A stretch of 64,000 bases of DNA from the NCBI GenBank assembly GCA_963825645.1, contig CAWGTT010000003.1, positions 431,111-495,110 on the forward strand. The letters run 5' to 3'. This stretch comes from JADJPO01 sp963825645 (GTDB taxonomy: Bacteria; Actinomycetota; Actinomycetes; Actinomycetales; Kineosporiaceae). Shown here piece by piece: positions 1-9,445 of this stretch. The notes under the pieces are model-generated. The model was not told the origin of the DNA. It saw only the letters and a program-made list of their open reading frames with translations, and did not search any database. Made by a program: the position numbers and the translations under genes. Within the stretch, counting starts at the first letter, position 1, and each line of letters begins with the position of its first letter.

Positions 1-1599
1 GGGTTGCTCGGGCTGCTCTCCCAGACCGTGGTCGACTACTCCGAGGGCAAGCGGGTCGAGACTCCCGCGGACGACGAGCAGCGCTCGGCGATCGAGGCGG
101 CCCGGACCGCGCTGGTCGAGGGGATCATCCAGGAGTCCGAGGACGACACCCTGCTCGAGCGCTGGCTCTCCGGCGAGGAGGTGGCGCTGGACACGCTGAT
201 CACCGATCTGGAGAAGGCGGTCGCCCGAGGCTCGTTCCACCCGGTCGTCCCGGTGGTCGGCACCTCGGAGCTGGGCATGGTCGAGCTGCTCGAGGTGATC
301 GTGCGCGGCTTCCCCTCCCCGCTGGAGCACCGGCTGCCGACGGTGACCACCCCGGACGGCGAGGCCCGTGAGCCGATCAGCTGCGACGTGGACGGCCCGC
401 TGGTGGCCGAGGTGGTCAAGACCACGACGGACCCCTACGTCGGGCGGCTGAGCATCGTGCGGATCTTCTCCGGGAAGGTCGTGCCGGATGCCACGGTGCA
501 CGTCTCGGGCCATTTCGGCCGGTTCGTCGACGATCAGCGCAGCGCGGGGCATCCGGACCACGACGTCGACGAGCGTCTGGGTGCCATCTCGCACCTGCTC
601 GGCGCCACACTGAGCCCGATCGACGCCGGTGTGGCCGGCGACGTGGTGGCGATCGCCCGGTTGTCGAAGGCCGAGACGGGCGACACCCTGTCGGACCCGG
701 AGGCGCCCGCGCTGATGGAGCCGTGGACGATGCCCGAACCACTGCTGCCCACCGCACTGGTAGCCCGCTCGAGCACCGACGACGACAAGCTGATGCAGGG
801 CCTGGCCCGGCTGGTCGCCGAGGACCCGACGGTCCGCGTCGAGGTCGACCCGGCGACGCACCAGATGGTGGTCTGGTCGATGGGTGAGTCGCATCTCGAG
901 GTGCTCACCGACAAGCTGCGTACCCGGCACGCTCTCGAGCTGGACAGCGAGCCGGTCCGGGTGGCGCTGCGGGAGACGATGCGCAAGGCCGGCTCCGGGC
1001 ATGGCCGGCACGTCAAGCAGTCCGGTGGGCACGGGCAGTACGCGGTCTGTGACATCGAGGTGGAGCCGCTGCCGGAGGGATCGGGTTTCGAGTTCGTCGA
1101 CAAGGTGGTCGGCGGGTCGGTGCCGCGCCAGTTCATCCCCTCGGTCGAGAAGGGGGTGCGGGCACAGATGGACAAGGGGGTCGCCGCCGGCTACCCGATG
1201 GTGGACCTGCGGGTGACCCTGGTCGGTGGCAAGGCGCACAGCGTCGACTCCTCCGACGCGGCCTTCCAGACCGCCGGCTCGCTGGCCCTGAAGGAGGCGG
1301 CCGCGGACGCCGGGGTGGCGATGCTGGAGCCGGTCGACGACGTGCGCATCACCGTGGACGACGAGTACGTCGGCGCGATCATGGGTGACCTGTCCTCGCG
1401 GCGGGGCCGGGTCACGGGCACCACGGTGGTCGACGGCGGCCGGACCGAGATCTCCGCCGAGGTGCCGGCGATCGAGCTGACCCGCTATGCCACCGACCTG
1501 CGCAGCCTGGCCCACGGCACCGGAACGCTGACTCGCAGCTACCTGCGCCACGCGCCGATGCCGCAGCACTTGGTCGACAAGGTGATCGCCGGCGAGTGA
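1..1599 (+). CDS. Elongation factor G-like protein, 5'-truncated by window edge
   Basis: Translation GTPase of the EF-G-like (type 2) family. The reading frame is open from base 1, so the N-terminal G1-G3 GTPase motifs lie outside the window and the first visible TTG codon is internal. The 532 visible residues hold the end of the G domain, a domain II beta-barrel (about residues 120-230), domain III, domain IV (near residue 340, with a GHGRH...GGHGQYAV segment) and a C-terminal domain V. EF-G homologues of this type are usually about 700 aa, so roughly a quarter is missing. These paralogues lack the canonical translocase role of FusA; their exact function is unsettled. It ends with TGA just before an 80-bp gap facing the convergent HIT gene. 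Confidence 0.9.
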   Translation, partial: GLLGLLSQTVVDYSEGKRVETPADDEQRSAIEAARTALVEGIIQESEDDTLLERWLSGEEVALDTLITDLEKAVARGSFHPVVPVVGTSELGMVELLEVIVRGFPSPLEHRLPTVTTPDGEAREPISCDVDGPLVAEVVKTTTDPYVGRLSIVRIFSGKVVPDATVHVSGHFGRFVDDQRSAGHPDHDVDERLGAISHLLGATLSPIDAGVAGDVVAIARLSKAETGDTLSDPEAPALMEPWTMPEPLLPTALVARSSTDDDKLMQGLARLVAEDPTVRVEVDPATHQMVVWSMGESHLEVLTDKLRTRHALELDSEPVRVALRETMRKAGSGHGRHVKQSGGHGQYAVCDIEVEPLPEGSGFEFVDKVVGGSVPRQFIPSVEKGVRAQMDKGVAAGYPMVDLRVTLVGGKAHSVDSSDAAFQTAGSLALKEAAADAGVAMLEPVDDVRITVDDEYVGAIMGDLSSRRGRVTGTTVVDGGRTEISAEVPAIELTRYATDLRSLAHGTGTLTRSYLRHAPMPQHLVDKVIAGE

Positions 1600-1702
1600 A
1601 CTGCCACCAAGACCGGCTCGTGCTCCGCAGGGACACACTCAGGGGATGGCTATCAGGGAGATATCGGACGGCGTGCGGTGTCCCCGCGGAGCATGAGCCG
1701 GT

Positions 1703-2299
1703 TCAGGGCGCCGGCCACGCTTCGGCCAGCCGGGTACGGGTGTCGGCGAGCAGCTCTGGCAAGGCCTTGGTCCGGGCGATGATGGGCAGGAAGTTGGCGT
1801 CGCCACCCCACCGGGGCACGACGTGCTGGTGCAGGTGCGCCGCGATCCCCGCTCCGGCCACCGCACCCTGGTTCATCCCGAGGTTGAACCCGTGGCAGCC
1901 CGAGACCTCCTGCAGCACGCGCAGCGACGTCTGCGTGAGCTCGGCGACCTCACGGGTCTCCTCGGCGGTCAGGTCGGTGTACATGGACACGTGCCGGTAG
2001 GGACAGACCATCAGATGCCCGGTGTTGTAGGGGTACAGGTTGAGCACCACGAACGCGAGTACCCCCCGATGCACGATCAGCCCGTCCTCGTCCCGACCGC
2101 CGGGGGCGCGGCAGAACGGGCACTGCGGCCCGGCGTCGTCGTCCGTCGGCTTGTCCTCGCCCATCAGGTAGACCATCCGGTGCGGGGTCCACAGCCGCTC
2201 GAAGCCGTCCCGGGCGCCGGCCAGCCCCCAGTCCGCATCCGCCTCACCGCAGGCGCCGCCGGTCGTGTCGTCGCCGGTCACGCCCGCTGCGTCGTTCAC
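1703..2299 (-). CDS. HIT-family nucleotide hydrolase/phosphorylase
   Basis: Histidine-triad protein, 198 aa, probably acting on dinucleoside polyphosphates such as Ap4A in the cytoplasm. The HIT signature HLHQHVVP lies at about residues 160-167, preceded by the NLYPYNTGHLM strand typical of actinobacterial AP-4-A phosphorylase-like HIT proteins. A CPFC motif near residue 60 suggests a bound zinc at the N-terminus. The start is GTG at 2299, overlapping the TGA of the upstream DUF2500 gene (GTGA), so the two are translationally coupled and probably co-transcribed with thrS. The first ~35 residues are low-complexity and a slightly later start is possible. Confidence 0.88.
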   Translation of the reverse strand: MNDAAGVTGDDTTGGACGEADADWGLAGARDGFERLWTPHRMVYLMGEDKPTDDDAGPQCPFCRAPGGRDEDGLIVHRGVLAFVVLNLYPYNTGHLMVCPYRHVSMYTDLTAEETREVAELTQTSLRVLQEVSGCHGFNLGMNQGAVAGAGIAAHLHQHVVPRWGGDANFLPIIARTKALPELLADTRTRLAEAWPAP

Positions 2300-2634
2300 T
2301 GCGCCTCCTGCGAGAGGTCGGGGACGAAGCGCTGGTAGCTCTCCCCGCGGTGAGTCAGCATGCCCCGGTCCCCCTCCTCGAGCGAGTCGAACTCCTCACC
2401 CCAGATCGTGAAGGTCTGCCGACCTACCCCGTCGAGGTCGAACGTCACGTAGTAGCCGCCGTGCTCGCCGGTGCGTCGCTCGACCACCGTGGCGGGCACA
2501 CTGACCGCCACTGCAGCGCTGCGACCCCGCACCTGCCTGAGAAGGAGATCTCCGACCCGGGTGAACAGCAGCAGCAGGCCCGCGCAGATCAGGAACACGA
2601 GGACGACGAGGACGGCCCCGAGCTCTCCGCTCAC
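2296..2634 (-). CDS. DUF2500-type membrane protein
   Basis: Small membrane-anchored protein, 112 aa from the chosen GTG start at 2634. An earlier start at 2730 would run into thrS coding sequence and adds only compositionally odd residues. One N-terminal transmembrane segment (GAVLVVLVFLICAGLLLLF) is followed by a soluble beta-rich domain with the pattern of DUF2500: PATVVERRTG, then YYVTFDLDG, then LEEGDRGMLTHRGESY. Function unknown. It sits between thrS and the HIT gene; its stop overlaps the HIT start by 4 nt, and its start lies 14 nt upstream of the thrS stop, i.e. inside the spacer, so the three form a tight minus-strand operon. Confidence 0.8.
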   Translation of the reverse strand: MSGELGAVLVVLVFLICAGLLLLFTRVGDLLLRQVRGRSAAVAVSVPATVVERRTGEHGGYYVTFDLDGVGRQTFTIWGEEFDSLEEGDRGMLTHRGESYQRFVPDLSQEAQ

Positions 2635-2647
2635 CTCACGCCCCGCG

Positions 2648-4660
2648 CTAGACCTGCACCCGGGTGCGCACCGCGTCGACGATCCGGGCGACGGCCTCCT
2701 CGACGGGCACACCGTTGTCCTGGCTGCCATCGCGGAAACGGAACGAGACCGCGCCCTTGTCGACGTCGTCGCCGCCGGCGATGAGCAGGAACGGCACCTT
2801 GGCCTTGGTGTGGGTGCGGATCTTCTTGGGGAACCGGTCGTCGCTGGTGTCGACCTCGACCCGGACGCCGTGGGCCCGTAGGCGTTCGGCCACCTGTTCC
2901 AGGTACGACGCGAAGTCGGCGGCCACCGGGATGCCGACGACCTGGACCGGAGCCAGCCAAGGCGGGAAGGCCCCCGCGTAATGCTCGGTGAGCACGCCGA
3001 AGAACCGCTCGATCGAGCCGAACTTGGCCGAGTGGATCATCACCGGACGCTGCCTGGTCCCGTCGGCGGCCTGGTACTCCAGCCCGAAGCCGGCGGGCTG
3101 GTTGAAGTCGTACTGGATGGTCGACATCTGCCAGGTACGCCCGATCGCGTCCCGTGCCTGCACCGAGATCTTCGGACCGTAGAAGGCCGCACCGCCCGGG
3201 TCGGGCACCAGCTCGAGGCCGGAGGCTCTGGCGGTCTCCTCCAGGATCGCAGTGGCTTGCGCCCACTCGTCGTTCGAGCCGATGAACTTGTCCGAGTCGT
3301 CGTCGCGGGTCGACAGCTCCAGGTAGAAGTCGTCCAGCCCGAAGTCGCGCAACAGACCGAGGATGAAGTCGAGCAGCTTGGTGATCTCACCGGGAGCCTG
3401 CTCGGGAGTGCAGTAGGTGTGCGAGTCGTCCATGGTCAGACCGCGTACCCGGGTCAGGCCGTGCACCACCCCCGACCTCTCGAATCGGTAGACCGCACCG
3501 AACTCGAACAGCCGCATCGGCAGCTCGCGGTAGGACCGTCCGCGCGAGGCGTAGATCAGGTTGTGCATCGGGCAGTTCATGGCCTTGAGGTAGTAGTCGC
3601 TGCCCTCCATCTGCATCGGCGGGAACATCGTGTCCGCGTAGTAGGGCAGGTGACCGGAGGTCTGGAACAAGCCCTCCTTGGTGATGTGCGGGGTGTTGAC
3701 GAACTCGAAGCCCTCGTCGATGTGCCGCTGCCGGACGTAGTTCTCCATCTCGCGGCGGATGATGCCGCCCTTGGGGTGGAACACGGCCAGGCCCGAGCCG
3801 ATCTCGTCCGGGAAGGAGAACAGGTCCAGCTCCGCGCCGATCTTGCGGTGGTCGCGCCGCTCGGCCTCGGCGATGCGCTCCTGGTAGGCCTTGAGCTCCT
3901 CCTTGCTCGGCCAGGCGGTGCCGTAGACCCGCTGCAGCTGGGCGTTGTCCTGGTTGCCGAGCCAGTACGCGGCGGCGCTGCGGGTCAGCTGCCAGCCGTT
4001 TCCGAGCAGGCGGGTCGTGGGAAGGTGCGGTCCACGACACAGGTCCTTCCAGGCCACCGAGCCGTCCCGATGCAGGTTGTCGTAGATGGTCAGCTCGCCT
4101 GCGCCGACCTCGACCGACGCCCCGGCGTCGTCCGCGCCCTCGCCGCCGTACCCGCTGTCATCACGGCCACCCTTGCTGCCGACCAGCTCGAGCTTGAAGG
4201 GCTCGCCGGCCAGCTCTTCGCGAGCCTGCGCGTCGCTGACGACCCGGCGGCGGAAGGTCTGCCCCTCCTTGACGATCCGGGCCATGGTCTTCTCCAGGGC
4301 CCGCAGATCCTCGGGGGTGAACGGCTCCTTGACGTCGAAGTCGTAGTAGAAGCCGTCCTGCACCGGCGGGCCGATTCCCAGGCGCGCCTCGGCGAACGTC
4401 TCCTGCACCGCTTGAGCCAGCACGTGGGCGCACGAGTGCCGCAGCACGGCAAGACCCTCATCGCTGCCGACCGGGATCGGCTCGACGACCTCACCCTCGC
4501 TCACCACGTGAGCAAGGTCGCGCAGCTCGCCGTCCACCCGCGCGACGATGACCGAACGGTCCCCGGCGAAGAGGTCGGCGTACGTGGTCCCGGTCTCGAC
4601 GGTCCGCTCGGCGCCCTCAGGCGCGTCAGGCAGTCGGACGACGATCGCGACCTCGGACAC
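2648..4660 (-). CDS. thrS: Threonyl-tRNA synthetase
   Basis: Class II aminoacyl-tRNA synthetase that charges tRNA-Thr, 670 aa, the expected length. The order is a TGS domain (residues 1-65), the HD-type editing/second additional domain with HSCAHVL and the zinc/editing region, then the catalytic core: motif 2 region FEFGAVYRFERSG and the zinc-ligand Cys in NCPMHN, and finally the anticodon-binding domain with WLAPVQVVGIPV and the C-terminal TKAKVPFLLIAG. An acidic Gly/Asp insertion near residues 165-185 (GGRDDSGYGGEGADDAGAS) is unusual. It lies upstream of the DUF2500 and HIT genes on the same strand, an arrangement also seen near ssgB in other actinomycetes. Confidence 0.97.
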   Translation of the reverse strand: MSEVAIVVRLPDAPEGAERTVETGTTYADLFAGDRSVIVARVDGELRDLAHVVSEGEVVEPIPVGSDEGLAVLRHSCAHVLAQAVQETFAEARLGIGPPVQDGFYYDFDVKEPFTPEDLRALEKTMARIVKEGQTFRRRVVSDAQAREELAGEPFKLELVGSKGGRDDSGYGGEGADDAGASVEVGAGELTIYDNLHRDGSVAWKDLCRGPHLPTTRLLGNGWQLTRSAAAYWLGNQDNAQLQRVYGTAWPSKEELKAYQERIAEAERRDHRKIGAELDLFSFPDEIGSGLAVFHPKGGIIRREMENYVRQRHIDEGFEFVNTPHITKEGLFQTSGHLPYYADTMFPPMQMEGSDYYLKAMNCPMHNLIYASRGRSYRELPMRLFEFGAVYRFERSGVVHGLTRVRGLTMDDSHTYCTPEQAPGEITKLLDFILGLLRDFGLDDFYLELSTRDDDSDKFIGSNDEWAQATAILEETARASGLELVPDPGGAAFYGPKISVQARDAIGRTWQMSTIQYDFNQPAGFGLEYQAADGTRQRPVMIHSAKFGSIERFFGVLTEHYAGAFPPWLAPVQVVGIPVAADFASYLEQVAERLRAHGVRVEVDTSDDRFPKKIRTHTKAKVPFLLIAGGDDVDKGAVSFRFRDGSQDNGVPVEEAVARIVDAVRTRVQV

Positions 4661-4746
4661 GGCACAGCCCTTTCGAAGGTGGTCGCCGGGTGCATGTCAC
4701 CGGGCGGTGCGATCGTATCCGCGCCGCGGACGGCCGAGCACACCCA

Positions 4747-6264
4747 CTACCCGCCCGGCGTCCCCGGCGGAACGAACTCCAGGCCGGGCGGCGGGCCGCC
4801 CTCGATCAGCTTGCGCAGCGCAGTGGTGTCGAGATGGTCGGCGACGAGGTCACCCAGGACGTCGAGGCGCGCCTGGCGCAAGGCGGAGACATCGGTGTCG
4901 GGCGCCGGACGGAAACGGCGGCCGGCAACCGCGGCAACGTCGGCGAGGAACGCCCGGCGGAACGCGTCCGACTCCAGGGCGCCGTGCCAGGTCGTCCCCC
5001 AGACGGCACCGTGGCGGCACCCGTCCAGGAACGCCTCGGCGCCGGCGTCCCGACGGACGCGCCCATGGTGGATCTCGTACCCGGTGGTCACCGGGTGGCC
5101 GTACTCGGTGCCGCTGACCCGGCGTACCGTCTTGGCCCGGTCGAAGACCACCTCGACCGGCAGAATGCCCAGCCCGGCGACCTGGCCGGCGCCCGACTCG
5201 ACCTCGTCGACGAGGCTCCGGCCCAGCATCTGGTACCCGCCGCAGATCCCCAGCACCGGGCGGTGCCGGCGCGCCCGCTCCTCGATCACCCCGGAGATCC
5301 CCTGCCGACGCAGCCATTCCAGGTCGGCGACGGTCGCCCGGCTACCGGGCAGCACCACCAGGTCGGCCTCGCGAACCCGAGCAGGCGAGGTGGTCCAGAC
5401 GACCTGGACCCCCGGCTCGCAGGCGAGCGCGTCGACGTCGGTGGCGTTCGACGTCCGTGGTAGCCGGACCACGGCGACGGTGAGCGGCTCGGTGCCCACC
5501 GGCTCCCCCGCGCTCGGGACGGGCGCATCAAGGGCGAGGGAGTCCTCGGCGTCCAGGGCAAGGCCGGCCACCCACGGCACCACGCCCAGAACCGGGCGGC
5601 CGGTGAGCTGCTCGAGCATCGCCGGACCGGGATCGAGCATCCTCCGCTCTCCCCGGAACCGGTTGATCACGAAGCCGCTGACCAGCCGCTGGTCGGCTGC
5701 ATCCAGGAGGGCGAGGCTGCCGAACAGGGAGGCGAACACCCCGCCTCGGTCGATGTCGCCGACGACGATCACCGGGACGTCCCGAGCCGAGGCGAGGCCC
5801 AGGTTGGCCAGGTCATGGGCGCGCAGGTTGATCTCCGCCGCCCCGCCCGCCCCCTCGCAGAGCACGACGTCGTGCCGCGAGCGCAGGTCGTCGAAGGCCT
5901 CGAGCACGGTGGTGCGCAGATGCTGATGCAGCTCGGGAAAGCCCAGGGGATCGACCTCGGTCAACGGTCGACCCATCAGCACGACGTGGCTGCTCATCGC
6001 ACCGTCCGCCGCCATGCCCGGCTTGAGCAGCACCGGGTTCATCGCCGCTTCGGGCTCCAGCCCGCACGCTGCGGCCTGCGCACCCTGGGCGCGACCGATC
6101 TCGCCGCCGTCAAGGGTGACCACGCTGTTGTTGCTCATGTTCTGTGCCTTGAACGGGGCCACGGAGACACCCTGACGGTGCAGCCAACGGCAGATCCCGG
6201 TGGTCACCACGCTCTTGCCGGCATCCGAGGTGGCACCGGCGATCAGCAGGGCGCCCCTGGTCAC
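4747..6264 (-). CDS. cobQ: Cobyric acid synthase (glutamine-hydrolysing)
   Basis: Amidates side chains of adenosylcobyrinic acid a,c-diamide in cobalamin biosynthesis, using glutamine and ATP. The 505-aa protein has an N-terminal dethiobiotin-synthetase-like ATPase domain with P-loop ATSDAGKS (residues 11-18) and the family motif QNMSNNS, and a C-terminal class I glutamine amidotransferase domain with nucleophile Cys in LGICGGYQM and the later catalytic His in YEIHHGR. No other cobalamin gene is in the window. The gene is divergent from the proline-racemase-family gene (120-bp spacer); I saw no cobalamin riboswitch there. Confidence 0.95.
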   Translation of the reverse strand: MTRGALLIAGATSDAGKSVVTTGICRWLHRQGVSVAPFKAQNMSNNSVVTLDGGEIGRAQGAQAAACGLEPEAAMNPVLLKPGMAADGAMSSHVVLMGRPLTEVDPLGFPELHQHLRTTVLEAFDDLRSRHDVVLCEGAGGAAEINLRAHDLANLGLASARDVPVIVVGDIDRGGVFASLFGSLALLDAADQRLVSGFVINRFRGERRMLDPGPAMLEQLTGRPVLGVVPWVAGLALDAEDSLALDAPVPSAGEPVGTEPLTVAVVRLPRTSNATDVDALACEPGVQVVWTTSPARVREADLVVLPGSRATVADLEWLRRQGISGVIEERARRHRPVLGICGGYQMLGRSLVDEVESGAGQVAGLGILPVEVVFDRAKTVRRVSGTEYGHPVTTGYEIHHGRVRRDAGAEAFLDGCRHGAVWGTTWHGALESDAFRRAFLADVAAVAGRRFRPAPDTDVSALRQARLDVLGDLVADHLDTTALRKLIEGGPPPGLEFVPPGTPGG

Positions 6265-6384
6265 ACGACTCCTTCACACGGGTGGTCGAGCCGGGAGCTC
6301 ACCCTAACCCCGGTCCACCAACGATAGGTCGGACCGGAGGGCGCCCTCTGGGATGCGCTCGATTCGCTGCCTAGGGTCTCGGGT

Positions 6385-7443
6385 ATGCAGAGCGTGCGCA
6401 CCGTGGACTACCACACAGCCGGCGAGCCGTTCCGGATCGTTCTCGGCGGTGTTCCGGACATCCCCGGGGCCACGGTGCTGGAGCGCCGGGCCTGCGCCCA
6501 GACGCACCAGGAGGTCGACGTCGTCCGCAGGCTGCTCTGTCACGAGCCGCGCGGGCACGCCGACATGTACGGCTGTTTCCTGGTGCCTCCCGACGCGGTG
6601 TCACCCGAGCCTGCCAGTGGCGCCGCTACCTCAGAACCCGCCCATCTCGGCGTGCTGTTCTGGCACAAGGACGGCTATTCGACCGCCTGCGGACATGGCA
6701 CGATCGCGCTCGGCGCCTGGGCGGTGCACTCCGGCCTGGTCGCCGCAGACCCGGACGGCGAGACCGAGGTCCGCCTCGACGTCCCGTCGGGCCGGGTCGT
6801 GGCCCGAGTTCAGTGCCGCGGCGGTGCCGTCCGGGCAGTGACGTTCCGGAACGTGCCGTCCTACGTCATCGCACGCGGCGTCGAGGTGCGGACGGCGCGC
6901 GGCGACGTCCACGCGGACCTGGCCTACGGTGGAGCGATCTACGCCTGCCTGCCGGCCTCAGCGGTGGGACTGGCCGTTCGCCCGGAGGACTACGCCGCCC
7001 TGATCGCGATCGGCCGCCAGATCAAGTGGGCGCTGAACGACCACCCCGGGGCACGACACCCGGACGATGACCGGCTCTCCGGGGTCTACGGCACGATCCT
7101 GTTCGACGACCTCGGCGACAGCGAGGACCCGCTGCCACCAGGGGTGCACCAGCGAAACGTCACCGTGTTCGCCGACGGCGAGGTGGACCGCTCACCGTGC
7201 GGATCAGGCACGGCGGCGCGCCTCGCGCTGCTCACCGCCCAGCAGCGGCTTGCCGAGGGCACGATACTCACCCACGACTCGATCATCGGCACCCGGTTCA
7301 CCGCCGTGGTCGCTCGGTCCGGTCAGCATGGCGGCCGGCCCTTCGTCGTCCCCGAGGTGACCGGCACGGCCCACCGGACCGGGGAGCACACCTTCATCCT
7401 GGACGCCGACGACGAGCTTGGCACCGGCTTCGTGCTGCGCTGA
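6385..7443 (+). CDS. Proline racemase / hydroxyproline epimerase family enzyme
   Basis: PLP-independent epimerase of the proline racemase superfamily, 352 aa. Both catalytic cysteines are visible: the first in STACGHGTIALG (about residue 99) and the second in SPCGSGTAARLA (about residue 273). Members that are trans-3-hydroxyproline dehydratases normally replace one Cys by Ser or Thr, so this copy is more likely a racemase or 4-hydroxyproline 2-epimerase. The N-terminal HTAGEPFRIV motif is typical. ATG start at 6385, divergent from cobQ. No hydroxyproline catabolic genes are next to it, so the substrate cannot be fixed. Confidence 0.9.
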   Translation: MQSVRTVDYHTAGEPFRIVLGGVPDIPGATVLERRACAQTHQEVDVVRRLLCHEPRGHADMYGCFLVPPDAVSPEPASGAATSEPAHLGVLFWHKDGYSTACGHGTIALGAWAVHSGLVAADPDGETEVRLDVPSGRVVARVQCRGGAVRAVTFRNVPSYVIARGVEVRTARGDVHADLAYGGAIYACLPASAVGLAVRPEDYAALIAIGRQIKWALNDHPGARHPDDDRLSGVYGTILFDDLGDSEDPLPPGVHQRNVTVFADGEVDRSPCGSGTAARLALLTAQQRLAEGTILTHDSIIGTRFTAVVARSGQHGGRPFVVPEVTGTAHRTGEHTFILDADDELGTGFVLR

Positions 7444-7493
7444 GGCGCGCCGTGTACCGGTAGTTCGGCTCGACCTGCCGCCACCATGGGTCC

Positions 7494-8054
7494 GTGGACG
7501 AACTGTGGACACACCTCGGCATCTCCGCGCTCGGCGCGCTCAGCGTGGTCATCTCCTCGACCGTGCTCTACCTCTGTCTGACGGCGGTGCTGCGGGTATG
7601 GGGCCAGCAGCTGATGGCCGGTCTCTCCACCTTCAGCCTGGCGGTGACGACGCTGCTCGGGGCGATCACCGCGCGCGCGGCTCTCGGCGACTCGCCGACG
7701 ATGACCGGCGGTCTGGTCGCGATCGGCACCCTGATGGTCCTGGAGCGGTTCCTCGGCCGGTGGGCCGCCCTGCGGCCCGGCCGGCGAGCCATCCACCGGG
7801 CACCGGCGTTGTTGATGATCGGCGAGGAGGTCCGCCATCGTGAGCTGCGCCGGCACCGGATGACTCAGTCCCAGCTGTGGTCGGCCTTGCGCCAGAACGG
7901 CGTGACCAGTAGGCGCCAGATCGCCCTGGTCATCCTGGAGAGCCGGGGCCGGCTGACCGTGATCCGCACCGGGCAGCCGATCGACTCTGAGCTGTTGCAT
8001 GGCGTGCGGGGAGTCGACGACGTCCCCACCGACTGGCTGCAGCAGCAGGCCTAG
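7494..8054 (+). CDS. DUF421 (YetF/YcaP-like) membrane protein
   Basis: Integral membrane protein, 186 aa, GTG start at 7494. Three hydrophobic segments (roughly residues 12-32, 40-60, 65-82) precede a cytoplasmic alpha/beta domain typical of DUF421, with APALLMIGEEV and the later SRRQIALVILESRG strand. It ends in a short extension with no known domain. In Bacillus, relatives (YetF/YrbG) are spore or membrane proteins; the molecular function is unknown. It lies 50 bp downstream of the racemase-family gene and could be co-transcribed, but nothing links the functions. Confidence 0.85.
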   Translation: MDELWTHLGISALGALSVVISSTVLYLCLTAVLRVWGQQLMAGLSTFSLAVTTLLGAITARAALGDSPTMTGGLVAIGTLMVLERFLGRWAALRPGRRAIHRAPALLMIGEEVRHRELRRHRMTQSQLWSALRQNGVTSRRQIALVILESRGRLTVIRTGQPIDSELLHGVRGVDDVPTDWLQQQA

Positions 8055-8076
8055 GGCAGGGCAGGCCACAGCCGGG

Positions 8077-8814
8077 TCAGATACGCGACAGGTAGGGAAT
8101 CCAACGCCCACAGTCATGCGAGCCGTCGCCGCAGTACAGATACGCCCCGTAGTAGACGCCGTGCCAAGCGCCCCAGAGCCTCATCCGCGTCTGCCACTGC
8201 GGGGTCGCGGCTCCCCACTCGCCGTAGGCGAGCCTCCGGTTGTGCTGGCGCGCCCACCGCCACCACCACGCCGGGCCGGCCGTCGAGTCCCGGAACCGGA
8301 GCCAGTCGGCGGCGATCCACTGCGTCTCGTACATCGACACCGCGACGTAGTCGGCGGCCGGGGTCCAGTAGTCGTCGACCCGGTACCGGTGGGTGGTGTA
8401 GTTCAAAGCCAAGCCGAAGTTGATCGAGATGGCGTGCTTGGAGTGCTTCTTCACGAAGGCCTTGAAGTCGGCGAAGTCCCGCCGGAACTGAGCCGGGGTC
8501 TTCTTCGACCACGGGAACCAGTCACCGTTGACCTCGTGGTTGTACCGGATGTGGACGATGTGCTTGCGCCCCCAACAGGCGTCGAGCTGGCGGACCCACG
8601 ACGCCCACTGGGCACGGGGTGGGTCACCGACGCCGTAGTCGAGGTCGCCGCTGTAGTCGGCCAGGTCGTGGCAGAACACCCACTGGTCCCCACCGTCCCA
8701 GACCGAGAGGACATTCTGGATGTCCCGGGGCGTGGCCGCCTGGGTGGGGGCCGCGGCCAGCCCGGTCAGGGTGATCAGGGCCGTGATGAGCACCGCGAGC
8801 AGTCGGCGCATCAT
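8077..8814 (-). CDS. Secreted GH26-like glycoside hydrolase
   Basis: 245-aa protein with a clear Sec signal peptide (MMRRLLAVLITALITLTGL...TQA, cleavage near residue 27). The fold pattern matches glycoside hydrolase family 26: the acid/base region YNHEVNGDWFPW (about residues 91-102) and the nucleophile region AYGEWG (about residue 196). GH26 enzymes cleave beta-mannans or mixed-linkage glucans; the exact substrate is inferred only. Length is short for GH26 and there is no carbohydrate-binding module. A damaged paralogue with the same two motifs lies at 39763-41029. It is convergent with the DUF421 gene, 22 bp apart. Confidence 0.8.
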   Translation of the reverse strand: MMRRLLAVLITALITLTGLAAAPTQAATPRDIQNVLSVWDGGDQWVFCHDLADYSGDLDYGVGDPPRAQWASWVRQLDACWGRKHIVHIRYNHEVNGDWFPWSKKTPAQFRRDFADFKAFVKKHSKHAISINFGLALNYTTHRYRVDDYWTPAADYVAVSMYETQWIAADWLRFRDSTAGPAWWWRWARQHNRRLAYGEWGAATPQWQTRMRLWGAWHGVYYGAYLYCGDGSHDCGRWIPYLSRI

Positions 8815-9394
8815 GCCGCGCCCCGTTCCTGATCAGCCGCGCCCATTCGAGGGCCTCCTCCCGGGACGAGATCACCGCCAACGTTGCGTCGGCTGACCGG
8901 ACCGTGGCGAGGACCCGGGGCCACCGGGGTTGGTGTCGTGGCCGAGAGTCAGGCTCGCCGCGCCGGTTACAGCCTGTTAGACGCGTCGACGACCCTACCG
9001 GTGGACGCCGGGCCGTTATGCCCGTTCTAGAAATGGTCCAGCTCTGGTGAATTGCGGCCATGCGCTGGGCGATGGTGGGATCGACCACGTGGCCTCCTCG
9101 GATTTGCGCTGCGCACCTGGACGATCACTCTGGGTGAGAATTGACACCGCCTTCGATCGCGCAGGTCCATCGACGCCCTCTTTCGTGAGCGGCCCGTCTC
9201 TCGCGCCGCGTTCAGACCTGCAGCGACGCAGATGGTGATGCGCTTGCGCTATCGAGTACCGACAGCGACACCGGCCGGACGTGAACGCCCGGATAGGCGC
9301 GGCAGGAGCCCAGCCCGTTCGAGGGCCTCCGCGACCGCCCACGTCCGTCGACGCGCATCACGAGCTGCCGACAGAATGCCGACAAAGCGACCAG
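8815..9394 (-). other. Intergenic stretch without recognisable gene
   Basis: About 580 bp between the GH26-like gene and the tRNA-Val terminator. Several short overlapping ORFs exist on both strands but none has a ribosome-binding site plus recognisable motifs. The part near 9331-9350 contains the sequence GGACGTGGGCGG (on the minus strand), identical to the reconstituted insertion site of the Tn7-like transposon downstream of the other tRNA-Val. Confidence 0.5.
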
Positions 9395-9426
9395 AGGCCG
9401 GCTCCCGGGAGTCCCGGAGCCGGCCT
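9395..9426 (-). terminator. Hairpin terminator of tRNA-Val(CAC)
   Basis: Perfect 11-bp inverted repeat AGGCCGGCTCC / GGAGCCGGCCT with a 10-nt loop, about 20 nt past the tRNA 3' end on the minus strand. No U-tract follows, as is usual in very GC-rich actinobacteria. Confidence 0.7.
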
Positions 9427-9445
9427 GTGACCTGCGGTTCTACGG

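Noticed and set aside
2981..5926. 981-aa plus-strand ORF opposite thrS and cobQ
   Set aside because: Antisense shadow in very GC-rich sequence; no family motif, low-complexity composition, and both minus-strand genes are unambiguous.
6265..6384. Cobalamin riboswitch ahead of cobQ
   Set aside because: The 120-bp divergent spacer is too short and lacks the B12-box sequence.
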